A stretch of DNA of 64,000 bases from Herbaspirillum sp. GW103 (GCF_000261365.1 NZ_AJVC01000004.1:620001-684000); one strand, 5' to 3'. Shown: positions 33,463-42,062, counted from the stretch's first letter. Translations and numbers: made by a program. Notes: generated by a model from the letters alone, not told the origin.

Positions 33463-34938
33463 TCAACGTCCATCCGCAACCGGCGCGGCAACAGGGGTGA
33501 CCAGGCCATCGATCTCGATGCCGGCGTCGGAGATGTTCATCAGGCGGCTGGCGCCGTCGTAGCCGTTTTCGCGCAGCTTCATCACGGAAATCTGGCGGCG
33601 GTTGACGTTATCCTTGACCACGTATTCCAGCAGCATCATGTTTTCGTACAGTTGCGAGGAACTGGGATCGACCTGGGGCCGCGATTCGCGGAAGTACGGC
33701 AACTGCTCGGTGATGAAAGTGGTCACGCCGCGCGCACGCAGTTCATTGGTCAAGGCCACCAGGAAGGGGCGCATGCGCTGCTGCTGCACCACGATGCTGC
33801 GCAGGCCATCCACGCCATCAATCAACAGGCGTGTCACGCCACGCTGGGCGATGTTGTCCAGCATGCGCTTGGCCAGATCGTCGCACAGCATTTCCAGCGG
33901 CAGCTGCCACATCATCTGCAGAGCCCCGCTGTCGATATGTTCATCCAGCTGCATCCCGGCCTTGCGGGCTTTGGCCAGCAGGCGCTCGGGCGATTCGTAG
34001 AAACCCAGGATCAGGCATTGCTGTTCATCCTTCAAACCCTGCTCGATGAAATGCAGGCCCATGAGGGTCTTGCCCACGCCGGGGCTGCCCAGCAGACAGG
34101 TGAGCGAACCGCTGACCACGCCCCCGCCGATGCACTTGTCCCACGACGCAATGCCCACGCTGACATAGCGGTCCGAGGTGCCCGGCACCCTGCCCGCGCG
34201 GGTGGCGGTGGCTTCGAAGCGGGGGAAGATCTCGACCCCGCTCTGGTTGATCTCGAAGACGTGCTTGCCCAGCAGGTGATTGGCGCCGCGCAGCTTGAAG
34301 ACCTTGATCTCGCGCACCAGCTGCATGCCGGACTCGTACTGGCTCAGTTCGATCACACCATCAACCAGAGTGTTTTCCGACTCGGGCATGTTGCCTTCCA
34401 CCGGCGAGAGCAGCAGCGTAGTGCAATTCATGGTGAACACCAGGGCATTCAGGGAGTGCATGAATTCCGACAGGTTCAGATCCGACGGTCCCGACTCCCG
34501 CACCGAACGGAAGCCGTCGATGATCAGCATGGAGGGACGATGGCGGTTCAGTTCGGCGCTGATCAGGCGCAGCAGGCCGCGCAAACCCTCACTGGCCAGC
34601 GCGCCGTAGCCGCTCAACATCTGCATCTGGTCGCCGACCAGGCTTTCGTCGAAAAAATCGAAATTGCTCACATGATTGAGCATCTTGGCGTGCGATTCGG
34701 CAATGAGCGTCAACAACATCACCTTCTTGCCACCGCGTGCCTGCGCAAAACCGACCTGCGAGGCCAGCGTGGTCTTGCCGCTACCGGCCAGCCCCTGGAT
34801 CAGGTAGAGACTGCCCGCCGGCAGGCCACCGCCCAGGATCTCGTCAAACCCGGCAATACCGGTGCTGAGCAGCGCAATGCGGCTGGCCCGTGAGGTCGGG
34901 ACGGCAGCGGGGTGATGGGACGATGGGTGATGGCTCAT
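33463..34938 (-). CDS. KaiC-like double-RecA ATPase
   Basis: A 491-residue protein made of two RecA-like KaiC domains. The first P-loop is GLAGSGKTT (49-57), with a Walker B LIIDG; the second is GSPGVGKT (about 270), with LLIDGVDG. Linkers GIAGFDEILGGGLPAGSLYL and GIASWDKCIGGGVVSGSL are the classic start of each KaiC domain. In cyanobacteria KaiC is the clock ATPase/autokinase; here no kaiA or kaiB is nearby, and the immediate partner is a receiver protein. It may be a hexameric signalling ATPase. The start follows from the His/Ser/Pro-rich head; an alternative start further in is possible. Confidence 0.88.
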   Translation of the reverse strand: MSHHPSSHHPAAVPTSRASRIALLSTGIAGFDEILGGGLPAGSLYLIQGLAGSGKTTLASQVGFAQARGGKKVMLLTLIAESHAKMLNHVSNFDFFDESLVGDQMQMLSGYGALASEGLRGLLRLISAELNRHRPSMLIIDGFRSVRESGPSDLNLSEFMHSLNALVFTMNCTTLLLSPVEGNMPESENTLVDGVIELSQYESGMQLVREIKVFKLRGANHLLGKHVFEINQSGVEIFPRFEATATRAGRVPGTSDRYVSVGIASWDKCIGGGVVSGSLTCLLGSPGVGKTLMGLHFIEQGLKDEQQCLILGFYESPERLLAKARKAGMQLDEHIDSGALQMMWQLPLEMLCDDLAKRMLDNIAQRGVTRLLIDGVDGLRSIVVQQQRMRPFLVALTNELRARGVTTFITEQLPYFRESRPQVDPSSSQLYENMMLLEYVVKDNVNRRQISVMKLRENGYDGASRLMNISDAGIEIDGLVTPVAAPVADGR

Positions 34939-35133
34939 GGGGAGGATGGCTCGGCGTTTTTATTGTGCAAAGATTTAATGAGTTTCGTCATTATACGATT
35001 GCCTATTACTTGCTTATGGTTGTCATACAGGCCGAAAGTTGCATTGGTCAGGAAAAGAAAAGATCCTGACATCCCTCAAGCCAGGCCAGCGGCGTACCGA
35101 TACGGGAGCATCTTCCTTCCTTTCGAGGGCCGC

Positions 35134-35574
35134 ATGAAAGTGACGCCTGCAGCAATCCCCCAGATCGTGCCGGGCCAGGCCAGGCTGGCCCGGCACGCCT
35201 TCCCGCCCGATCCGGACCGTCCATCCCCGGTGCCGGCAGCGCAGCAGACCCAGGATTCTGTCGTGGTCAGCCTGTCGGACCAGGGGCGGCGGCAATGGGC
35301 GGAGGAGATGCAGCAGGCACTGGCCAGCCCGCTTGAGGGGGCGGTATCGCAGGCGCAGTTGCGCAAGAGGATGGAAAAACTGCTCAAGCGTACGGCCCTG
35401 CTGGAAATGGATGTCTTCAGCGAGCTGCGTGAAAAGGTGAAGGCGCAACTGCAGCAGAAAACCCCCTTGCCGCCGGCGCAGCGGCAGGCCAAGGAAAAAG
35501 CGCCGTTCCCCTCGCAGGCAACGGCGCTTTGTTTCACTTCCCCTGCGGCAGGAACGCCTCAGGACTTGGCGTAA
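35134..35574 (+). CDS. Hypothetical protein
   Basis: A 146-residue protein of unknown function. Its N-terminal third is Pro/Ala/Gln-rich (IPQIVPGQARLARHAFPPDPDRPSP). Residues about 50-115 are a predicted amphipathic helical region (VVVSLSDQGRRQWAEEMQQAL, then RKRMEKLLKRTALLEMDVFSELREKV). The last 27 residues cross a bidirectional terminator hairpin (35498-35529) and overlap the end of the convergent carrier gene by 16 bases, so the true C-terminus or even the gene is uncertain. I do not recognise a family. Confidence 0.5.
   Translation: MKVTPAAIPQIVPGQARLARHAFPPDPDRPSPVPAAQQTQDSVVVSLSDQGRRQWAEEMQQALASPLEGAVSQAQLRKRMEKLLKRTALLEMDVFSELREKVKAQLQQKTPLPPAQRQAKEKAPFPSQATALCFTSPAAGTPQDLA
35498..35529. 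terminator. Bidirectional terminator inside the end of the hypothetical ORF
   Basis: AAGCGCCGTT (35498-35507) pairs perfectly with AACGGCGCTT (35520-35529). TTGTTTC follows on the plus strand and TTTTTCC on the minus strand, the latter ending the carrier gene at 35559. Confidence 0.8.
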
Positions 35575-36956
35575 CGCCCTTCCAGATCGGCCTGGGCCCG
35601 CAGCCGTTCATATTCGTTGAGCGGCATGGGCTGGGCATCGGGCTCGCCCAGTTTTTCCAGCGGGATGCGATAGGTTTCGCGGGCCGACAGCGCCGCCAGG
35701 GCCGACACCACGGTGATGCCGAAGGCAATGCTGCCCACGGTGAGCCAGATGTTGTGCGAGCCGGGGGGCGCCACGGCGGTAAAGAGCGCCGGCAGCATGG
35801 CGGTGATGGCGGTCCCGACGTTCTGCGCAATGGCCATGGCCGAGACCCGCGAACGGGCCGGGAACAGTTCCGGATAGAAACTCGGGAAGACCGCGTTGTA
35901 ACCCTGATAGACCACGCCCCACATCAGAATCGACATCACGAAGGCCAGCTCGACATTGCGGATGCTGATCGCATACAGGTAGGCGAAGGCGAACAGCCCG
36001 GCCAGCAGCGAGCCGATGATGATGGGTGGACGACGGCCGATGCGGTCCGACAGCTTGCCCACGTAGGGAATGACCAGCACGGCGACGATATTGCCCACCA
36101 CCGGAATCCACAGGTAGACATCCTTGGCGAAGCCGATGCCATAGGCCGGCTGCACCGCATAGGCGGCACCGAAAATGGTGGCCACCACCGGGATCACGTT
36201 CATGAGCGCCATGCAGACCACGCGCAGCATGTCGGGCGAACTGTCGCGGAAGGCTTCCACCACCGGCGAGCGACGCTGCAGTTCCTTCTTGTCAGCGGCC
36301 TTGAAGAGCGGGGTTTCCTCGACCGTGCGGCGGATGATCCAGCCAGCGATGATGACCAGGAAACTCAACAGGAAGGGAATGCGCCAGCCCCACACGTTGA
36401 ACTGCTCAGCTGGCATGTAGTGCGCCAGCGGCAGGAAGACGGCGGCAGCCAGGATCTGTCCGGCCTGCACCCCTTGCAGGGTGAAACTGGAAAAATAGCC
36501 GCGCCGTCCGAAGGGCGAGTGCTCCAGGATCATGGAACTGGCGCCGGAGATTTCACCGGCCACCGCGAAGCCTTGCGCCAGGCGCATGATGACCAGCAAT
36601 GCTGGTGCCCACAGGCCGACCTGGTCATAGGTCGGCAACAGCCCCACCCCGATGGTGGAAAAACCCATCAGAAACATGCACCACAGCAACACCTTCTTGC
36701 GGCCATGAGTGTCGCCCAGGTGGCCCAGCACGAAAGCGCCGATGGGACGCGCCACATAGCCCACGCCATAGGTGGCCAGGGAGGCGATGATGGCCGTAGT
36801 CGGATCGCCCTTGGGGAAGAACAGCTGCGGGAAAATCAGTGAAGCGGCGGTGGCATAGATGAAGAAGTCATAGTATTCGAGCGCCGAGCCGATCCAGCCG
36901 CTGGCGGCGGCCTTCTTGCTCTGCTGCGACTGATCGCGGGAATGAGAGGATTGCAT
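35559..36956 (-). CDS. MHS-family MFS transporter, likely shikimate/quinate importer
   Basis: A 465-residue, 12-helix carrier with MHS signatures: GSALEYYDFFIYATAASLIF, GHLGDTHGRKKVL, RLAQGFAVAGEISGASSMILEHSP, and GKLSDRIGRRPP in the second half. It resembles ShiA/YhjE-type proton symporters. Downstream of a porin and a quinate/shikimate catabolic operon on the same strand, it most likely brings in shikimate, quinate or dehydroshikimate (inference from context). The start ATG gives the normal MHS N-terminus. Confidence 0.87.
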   Translation of the reverse strand: MQSSHSRDQSQQSKKAAASGWIGSALEYYDFFIYATAASLIFPQLFFPKGDPTTAIIASLATYGVGYVARPIGAFVLGHLGDTHGRKKVLLWCMFLMGFSTIGVGLLPTYDQVGLWAPALLVIMRLAQGFAVAGEISGASSMILEHSPFGRRGYFSSFTLQGVQAGQILAAAVFLPLAHYMPAEQFNVWGWRIPFLLSFLVIIAGWIIRRTVEETPLFKAADKKELQRRSPVVEAFRDSSPDMLRVVCMALMNVIPVVATIFGAAYAVQPAYGIGFAKDVYLWIPVVGNIVAVLVIPYVGKLSDRIGRRPPIIIGSLLAGLFAFAYLYAISIRNVELAFVMSILMWGVVYQGYNAVFPSFYPELFPARSRVSAMAIAQNVGTAITAMLPALFTAVAPPGSHNIWLTVGSIAFGITVVSALAALSARETYRIPLEKLGEPDAQPMPLNEYERLRAQADLEGRYAKS

Positions 36957-37041
36957 GGTGTCTCCGTGATGATGCTGGGCAAGCCGTCCGTTTTGTCGGG
37001 AAGATGCGGACCGGTTTGCCGGTATAAGGAAATGGCGTCGT

Positions 37042-38202
37042 TCAGAAGCGATGCAGGATGCCCATCTGCAAGCCGATCAGGCTCTTGCCATTGATGTCGG
37101 CCCCGGCCAGGTTGCTGCCCGGTCCGGCCGAGCCGCTGAAGCGCCAGCCGGCGTTAGCCTGGTTCTTCATGTAGTTGGCGAATCCATAGAGCGTGGTCCG
37201 CTTGGAGAGGTCATAGTAGGCGCCCACGTTGCCGCCCTGTGCACCACCGTCCTTGTGAGAGGTGTCGACCATCACGCCATACAGCGCGCCGATGCGCAGC
37301 TGCGGGGTCAGGCGATAGTCCGCCGAGACCTGATAGACGTTGTAGAAGCGCTGGATATTCGGATCGTTACCGGCAAAGAAGTTGTTGGGATTGCTGACAT
37401 TGTTGAGGATGGTCGCGGCATTGTTGCCGTTGGCGTTGGCGGTGGTGTTGTTGCTCCGTACGTAGGCCAGGTAGATCTTGCCGGGGCCGTAGTCGTAGTC
37501 GGCATACACGTTATGGTATTGCACCGTATTGCTGTAGAGGCCGCCGGCATTGGGCTTGGCCACCACACCGGCATAACCGGCGCGATACGGGCCGTTAGTG
37601 TAATCCAGACCGAACTGGTAGACACCTCGGCGGCCCGGTCCCTCGCCGGCCGTCTCCGGCATGGCGTAGTGGATGTCGAACTGGAAGCCGGCCCAGCGCG
37701 GCGACTTCCACGACAAGTCATTGTCGAAACGCGAGGGCACGCCGAAGGTATTGATGATGGAACCGTAGGTGGTGCGCTCGGTATAGTCGATGGCGCCACC
37801 GATGAAGAAGGGCACGCTGTTCTGGCGGCCGATGCGGAACTCGCCTGCGGCGGGCGTCCTGATGCCGACCCAGGACTGGCGGTCGAACAGGCGCGTGCTG
37901 TCGGCCAGGCCACCGGTGTCACCGGCAAAACCGTTTTCCAGCGTGAAGGTGGCCGCATAGCCGCCACCCAGGTCTTCCACGCCTTTGACGCCGATACGGC
38001 TGCGCAGGATGGCGCCATCGTTGAGCGCCCACAGGCTCTTGCCGCTGCTGCTGTGCATGTAGCCCAGGTACTGATCGACGGTGCCGTACAAGGTGACGTT
38101 GCTGCTGCTCTGGGCCAGTGCCGCAGTGGATGCGGCCAGTAGCAGGCCCATGGCGACGGGGGTCCGCAAGTTGCGCGATGCGCATTCGGATCGTGGTTTC
38201 AT
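37042..38202 (-). CDS. Outer-membrane porin, Burkholderia type
   Basis: A 386-residue protein with a signal peptide (MGLLLAASTAALA, cleavage before QSS) and a 16-strand trimeric-porin pattern: NVTLYGTVDQYLGY at the first strand, RSRIGVKGVEDLGGGYAATFTLENGF, FDRQSWVGI, and the C-terminal phenylalanine in GILHRF needed for outer-membrane assembly. It should let small solutes into the periplasm. It sits between the carrier and the quinate/shikimate enzymes, so it may serve that pathway. Its leader is unusually CA-rich (38215-38250). Confidence 0.92.
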   Translation of the reverse strand: MKPRSECASRNLRTPVAMGLLLAASTAALAQSSSNVTLYGTVDQYLGYMHSSSGKSLWALNDGAILRSRIGVKGVEDLGGGYAATFTLENGFAGDTGGLADSTRLFDRQSWVGIRTPAAGEFRIGRQNSVPFFIGGAIDYTERTTYGSIINTFGVPSRFDNDLSWKSPRWAGFQFDIHYAMPETAGEGPGRRGVYQFGLDYTNGPYRAGYAGVVAKPNAGGLYSNTVQYHNVYADYDYGPGKIYLAYVRSNNTTANANGNNAATILNNVSNPNNFFAGNDPNIQRFYNVYQVSADYRLTPQLRIGALYGVMVDTSHKDGGAQGGNVGAYYDLSKRTTLYGFANYMKNQANAGWRFSGSAGPGSNLAGADINGKSLIGLQMGILHRF

Positions 38203-38549
38203 GTCTCTGATCTCTGTTGTTTGTGGTTGTTGTGGTGGTTGTGGTGGTAGAACGGGCCGCACTCCCGGCGTACGCAACAGGTCCCCTGCCGACGCACAGC
38301 GCGGCATGTCCGGTTCGGGAGAATGGGCAGGGGCCCGCGCACTCCCTGGCGTGTTCAGGGAGGGGGCCGGTGGTTCAGGATGAAGGGCGGTGCGATGTCA
38401 TGAGGTCTCCTCTGTTGTGGTGATGCGCACCGGCCCCAGGGGAGACGGTGCCGCATCGTCAAACCCGCTCGCTATGGTCTTGTTGTGGCGAGCCGGCGGT
38501 AATGCCGATGACTGATTGTTGACTGCAGGTTAAAGATCACGCAGTGCGT
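38203..38549. other. Intergenic region upstream of the porin gene
   Basis: This 347-base region holds the porin promoter and leader. Directly before the porin start, 38215-38250 is a GT-rich stretch on the plus strand, so the porin mRNA leader is an almost uninterrupted run of CA, CCA and CAA units. I see no gene. Confidence 0.6.
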
Positions 38550-39422
38550 TCACGCCGCCACCGGCTCACGTGCCCGCAAGCCGCGCCGCAAGACCTGATC
38601 GGTCACCCACTTGGCGGACCGGCGCGCACGCTCGGCCACCACGGCCGGCGACATCTGCAGGTAATCGTCATTGAACACTTCAAAGCTGTAGTCGCCGCGA
38701 TAGCCGCCGCGATGCAGGCGTCGCACCATGTCCGACAGTTCCGGCGAATGCTCGCCCTCACCGGGGAAGACGCGTAAATGACGCGCCGTCTCCACCCGTT
38801 CTTCGGGCGTGCGGATCTCGCGCCACATGAAATCCGACAACTGGACCATCACGATGCGGCGACCGGGAATGGCCTCCAGGTCTTCCAGCGCGCCGCCATT
38901 GGCGAGGATGTGGAAGGAATCGATCACCACGCCCAGGTTGGCATGATCGGCCATCTCCACCACTTCCCAAGCCTGCATGTATTGATTGATGTGACGCCCC
39001 CAGGACAAGGCCTCGAAGCCCACGCGAATGCCCAGCGGCACCGCCAGGTTGGCCAGCTTGGCGAGGTCGCGCGCGATATGGCGCGTATCGCCGCTGGCAT
39101 GCTGCGAGGTCGAGGAGCACACCATCAGCAGCGGCGCGCCGACCGCCTTGCAGATCTGCAGCAGGTTGCGCGCCACGTCCACCTTGTAGTCGTGCAGGCT
39201 TCCCTGCAGACCTTCGTAATCGCGCATGACCTGGATGCCGGTGACGCGCACGCCGCTCTCGCGCACCAGCCTCACCGCCGCTTCCAGCCCGCCGGGATAC
39301 GCGACCAGATCCTTGGACCACAGCATGAGCTGCGAGAAACCGGCTGCCTTCGAAGCGGCCAGCTTGGATTCCAGTCCACCCGGCAGGGTGATGGTGTCCA
39401 TACCGAAATTGTCGAGGTTCAC
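38550..39422 (-). CDS. 3-dehydroshikimate dehydratase, TIM-barrel (QuiC-like N-domain alone)
   Basis: A 290-residue protein of the sugar-phosphate isomerase/AP-endonuclease-2 TIM-barrel family. Metal ligands E137 (VGFEALSWG), D168 (VIDSFH), Q194 (VQLSDF) and E248 (SFEVF) line up with those I recall for Pseudomonas QuiC1 (E134, D165, Q191, E239). Such enzymes dehydrate 3-dehydroshikimate to protocatechuate. The start is GTG at 39422, overlapping the shikimate dehydrogenase stop (GTGA). In pseudomonads this domain is fused to an HPPD-like domain; here that domain is a separate gene at 40269. Confidence 0.87.
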   Translation of the reverse strand: MNLDNFGMDTITLPGGLESKLAASKAAGFSQLMLWSKDLVAYPGGLEAAVRLVRESGVRVTGIQVMRDYEGLQGSLHDYKVDVARNLLQICKAVGAPLLMVCSSTSQHASGDTRHIARDLAKLANLAVPLGIRVGFEALSWGRHINQYMQAWEVVEMADHANLGVVIDSFHILANGGALEDLEAIPGRRIVMVQLSDFMWREIRTPEERVETARHLRVFPGEGEHSPELSDMVRRLHRGGYRGDYSFEVFNDDYLQMSPAVVAERARRSAKWVTDQVLRRGLRAREPVAA

Positions 39423-40264
39423 AATGCCTCCAGATGACGGAAATCGTCGGCAGCCACGCCCGGCCAGCCGAACAATTCGAGATACAACGGCGCCTGCTCG
39501 ATGAGCATTTCCTTGCCCTTCTGGATGCGGCAGCCCTTGGCCCGGGCCTGCACCAGCAACTGGCTCATCTCGATCTTCATGCCGCAGTCGGCCACGATGG
39601 CCCCGGCACTCACGCCTTCCAGCGCAAAGGGCATCGGGTCGCCCGCGTGCATGCCCAGCGGCGTACAGTTCACCAGCAGGTCAACACCGCTGGCGTCCGG
39701 TGGCGCAAAGCGCACGCGGGTCGCCGGATAGGCCGCTTCCACACGCGCCAGCAGGGCTTCGGCCCCGGCGCGATTGGTATCGAAGACGCTGATCTCGGCC
39801 ACGCCCTGCGCGGCCAGCGAGGCGACGATGGCACAACCGACACCACCAGTGCCCACCACCAGGGCGCGCGTCTTGTTCCACACCAGCGGACGGTCGGCGG
39901 CGGTACGGGCCAGTGCGCGGATGAAACCTTCGCCGTCGATCAGGTCGCCCCAGATCACGCCATCGGCATCGCGGTAGACCGCATTGCAGGCGCCGGCCAC
40001 ACGGGCGCGCAGGGTGGCCTGTTCGACCGCATCCAGGGTCATGGGCTTGTGCGGAATGGAAACGAAGATGCCGCCGACGTTTTCCGTCTTCATGAACATG
40101 CGCACGGCTTCGCAATAGCGCTCGGGTTCGATCTTGAACGGGATCACGCGTGCATCCAGATCGTGATGCCTGAAGTAAGCGTTGAACAAGGTCGGTGCCT
40201 TCACCTGTTCCACCGGCCAGCCGATGACAGGGAAGATGCGGGTGGTGCCTGTGATTTCCTTCAT
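39419..40264 (-). CDS. Shikimate/quinate dehydrogenase
   Basis: A 281-residue AroE-family enzyme. The N-terminal substrate domain reads FPVIGWPVEQVKAPTLFNAYF and VSIPHKP (catalytic Lys); the Rossmann domain has GTGGVGCAI; later motifs are VNCTPLGM and the Lys/Glu-rich KGKEMLIEQAPLYLELF. The QVKAPTLFN segment replaces the usual SxSP loop (PVxHSxSP) of biosynthetic AroE, which together with the operon suggests a catabolic role oxidising shikimate or quinate. Its stop overlaps the dehydratase start; the HPPD-like gene ends five bases before its start. Confidence 0.87.
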   Translation of the reverse strand: MKEITGTTRIFPVIGWPVEQVKAPTLFNAYFRHHDLDARVIPFKIEPERYCEAVRMFMKTENVGGIFVSIPHKPMTLDAVEQATLRARVAGACNAVYRDADGVIWGDLIDGEGFIRALARTAADRPLVWNKTRALVVGTGGVGCAIVASLAAQGVAEISVFDTNRAGAEALLARVEAAYPATRVRFAPPDASGVDLLVNCTPLGMHAGDPMPFALEGVSAGAIVADCGMKIEMSQLLVQARAKGCRIQKGKEMLIEQAPLYLELFGWPGVAADDFRHLEAL

Positions 40265-40268
40265 GGTC

Positions 40269-41147
40269 TCAGTTCTTGTCTTTCTGGCTGCGGACCAGTT
40301 CGAAACTGATGCCGCCCTTGTAAAGCTGGGTGAGCGCGCCACGCTCGCTGATCTGGGTGGGTGCACGGTCGACGAAGATCACGCCGCGCTCCTGCAATTG
40401 CCGCACGGCTTGCAGCACGTCGGACGTGCCCAGGCCCAGGCGCAGCCACTCTTCTTCCCAATGGATGTCTTCAGTGCCCGCGGGCGGTTCCACCAGCTGG
40501 ATGTAGAACTGGCGGCACGGACTGGCCAGCAGCATGCCCTTGGGCAGGATGCCGAAGAATTGCCCTTCCGGCAGCACCGAAAATCCCATCAAGGAAGAAT
40601 AGAAGTCGATCCATTCGCGCGTGCGCTCCGGCCCCACCGCCTGCACCAGCCCGAAGAAGTGCATGCCCGAGAGCGCCGTGGTCTTGCGCCGCTCCTGGCT
40701 GGAAGGCTTGAAGTCAACGTCGTAGATGGAGAAATCGCGATAGCGGTCGACGAAGTAGATGATGGAATCGCCACAGCCATGAACACCCGGGATGTTCAGT
40801 TCCATCGCCCCGGCACGCGTGGGAATCGGCCAGGCACCCAGTTCGGTGACGCGGCGATAGGCCTCGTTGGCATCGCGCACGCGCAGCGCGATGGCGCTCA
40901 GGTTGGTGGCCTGCACCTCGTGATCGAAACCGGACCAGGCCGACACATCGGCGTTGACGATCACGTTCATCCCGCCCTGGGTGTAGAGCACCACCTCACG
41001 CGAACGATGGCGACCGACCTGTTCGAAACCCATGCGCTCAAGCACCGCGCCCAGCGCCAGCGGCTCGCTGGTGGCGTATTCGATGAACTCGATGCCATCG
41101 ATGCCCAGCGGATTGGTGGGGACAGGATTGTTTTCTATGGTGTTCAT
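40269..41147 (-). CDS. VOC/HPPD-like protein (C-domain of QuiC1 as a separate gene)
   Basis: A 292-residue protein with two vicinal-oxygen-chelate modules in the 4-hydroxyphenylpyruvate dioxygenase arrangement. Some HPPD metal positions are kept (H in LSGMHFFGL, E in ISFELVRSQ), but the segment matching the middle histidine reads WLRLGLGT with no His, so dioxygenase activity is doubtful. It corresponds to the HPPD-like C-terminal half of QuiC1 dehydroshikimate dehydratase. First gene of the operon. ATG at 41147 or 41150 (tandem); GGGA just upstream favours 41147. Confidence 0.83.
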   Translation of the reverse strand: MNTIENNPVPTNPLGIDGIEFIEYATSEPLALGAVLERMGFEQVGRHRSREVVLYTQGGMNVIVNADVSAWSGFDHEVQATNLSAIALRVRDANEAYRRVTELGAWPIPTRAGAMELNIPGVHGCGDSIIYFVDRYRDFSIYDVDFKPSSQERRKTTALSGMHFFGLVQAVGPERTREWIDFYSSLMGFSVLPEGQFFGILPKGMLLASPCRQFYIQLVEPPAGTEDIHWEEEWLRLGLGTSDVLQAVRQLQERGVIFVDRAPTQISERGALTQLYKGGISFELVRSQKDKN

Positions 41148-41224
41148 CATGATCCCGATGATTTGTCTCGGAGCCGAGTATAGCCAAGCCCCACCCCCGC
41201 AAAAAGGCCGACATACGCCCAAAC

Positions 41225-41239
41225 GTGCGATAATCGCGC
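41225..41239. promoter_or_regulatory. PcaR/PobR-type IclR operator
   Basis: GTGCGATAATCGCGC matches the 15-base operator I recall for PcaR (GTTCGATAATCGCAC) at 13 of 15 positions, with the palindromic core GCGATAATCGC (41227-41237). It lies between the divergent HPPD-like gene and the IclR gene at 41280, where a regulator of both should bind. Confidence 0.6.
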
Positions 41240-41279
41240 AACTTGTTCGCCAATCACTCATTTCTGGACTTTTTTTACG

Positions 41280-42062
41280 ATGATCGACCAAACCTCCGTG
41301 GAACTGGACATCCAGAAACGTGACCTGATCGAAGGATTGATGAAGGGATTTGATGTCATCACCGCCTTCAACAGCGATTCACCACAGCTGACGGCCAGCG
41401 AGGTGGCCGAGCGCGTGGGCCTGACCCGCAGCGCCGCGCGCCGTTATCTGCTCACGCTGGTGCACACCGGCATGGCGGCCTCGGACGGCAAGAAGTTCTG
41501 GCTCATGCCGCGTCTGTTGAACCTGGGCCAGTCCTATCTGGAATCGGCCCGCGTGCCGCGCGCGGTGGTGCCCTTCCTGCAACGGCTGACCCAGCAGTTG
41601 CAGGAGTCCACCAATTTCTCCCTGCTCGATGGCGACGAGATCGTCTACGTCACCCGCGTGACGGCTGCGCAGCTGGTCAATGCCGGTTTCGAGCCGGGCA
41701 CGCGCCTGCCGGCCTACACCACCACGGCCGGTCGCGTGCTGCTGGGCATGCGCGAGGATGCCGAGATCGCCGCCTATCTGGACCGCGTGACCCTGATCCC
41801 GCACACCCACATGGCCATGACCGACAAGGCCGCCCTGTTCACCGAGATCGTCACCATGCGCAAGCAGGGCTATGGCATTACCGAGAACCAGTTCGAGATG
41901 GGCATGCGCGGCATCGCCATTGCGGTCAAGAACCGCAATGGCCGCGTCATCGGCGCCTTGAGCGTGACCTCCAACATCGCCGCCTGCTCGCGCGAGGAAG
42001 CCATCGCACGCGGCGTACCGGCGCTGCAGACCACGGCCAATACGCTGATGATGTGGGTATGA
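41280..42062 (+). CDS. IclR-family regulator, PcaR/PcaU/PobR type
   Basis: A 260-residue regulator. The winged helix (about 20-80) has LTASEVAERVGLTRSAARRYLLTL; the IclR ligand domain (about 90-260) has YTTTAGRVLLGM and GMRGIAIAVKNRNG. The IEGLMKGFDVITAF start and the AARRY recognition helix are typical of the aromatic-acid (Pca/Pob) branch. It is divergent from the quinate/shikimate operon and close to a PcaR-like operator, so it most likely controls that operon in response to a pathway compound such as protocatechuate or shikimate. No clear ribosome site precedes the ATG. Confidence 0.88.
   Translation: MIDQTSVELDIQKRDLIEGLMKGFDVITAFNSDSPQLTASEVAERVGLTRSAARRYLLTLVHTGMAASDGKKFWLMPRLLNLGQSYLESARVPRAVVPFLQRLTQQLQESTNFSLLDGDEIVYVTRVTAAQLVNAGFEPGTRLPAYTTTAGRVLLGMREDAEIAAYLDRVTLIPHTHMAMTDKAALFTEIVTMRKQGYGITENQFEMGMRGIAIAVKNRNGRVIGALSVTSNIAACSREEAIARGVPALQTTANTLMMWV

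Noticed and set aside
33463-34938. Full cyanobacterial-type circadian clock
   Set aside because: Only a KaiC-like ATPase is present; no kaiA or kaiB in the window, so a clock claim is unsupported.
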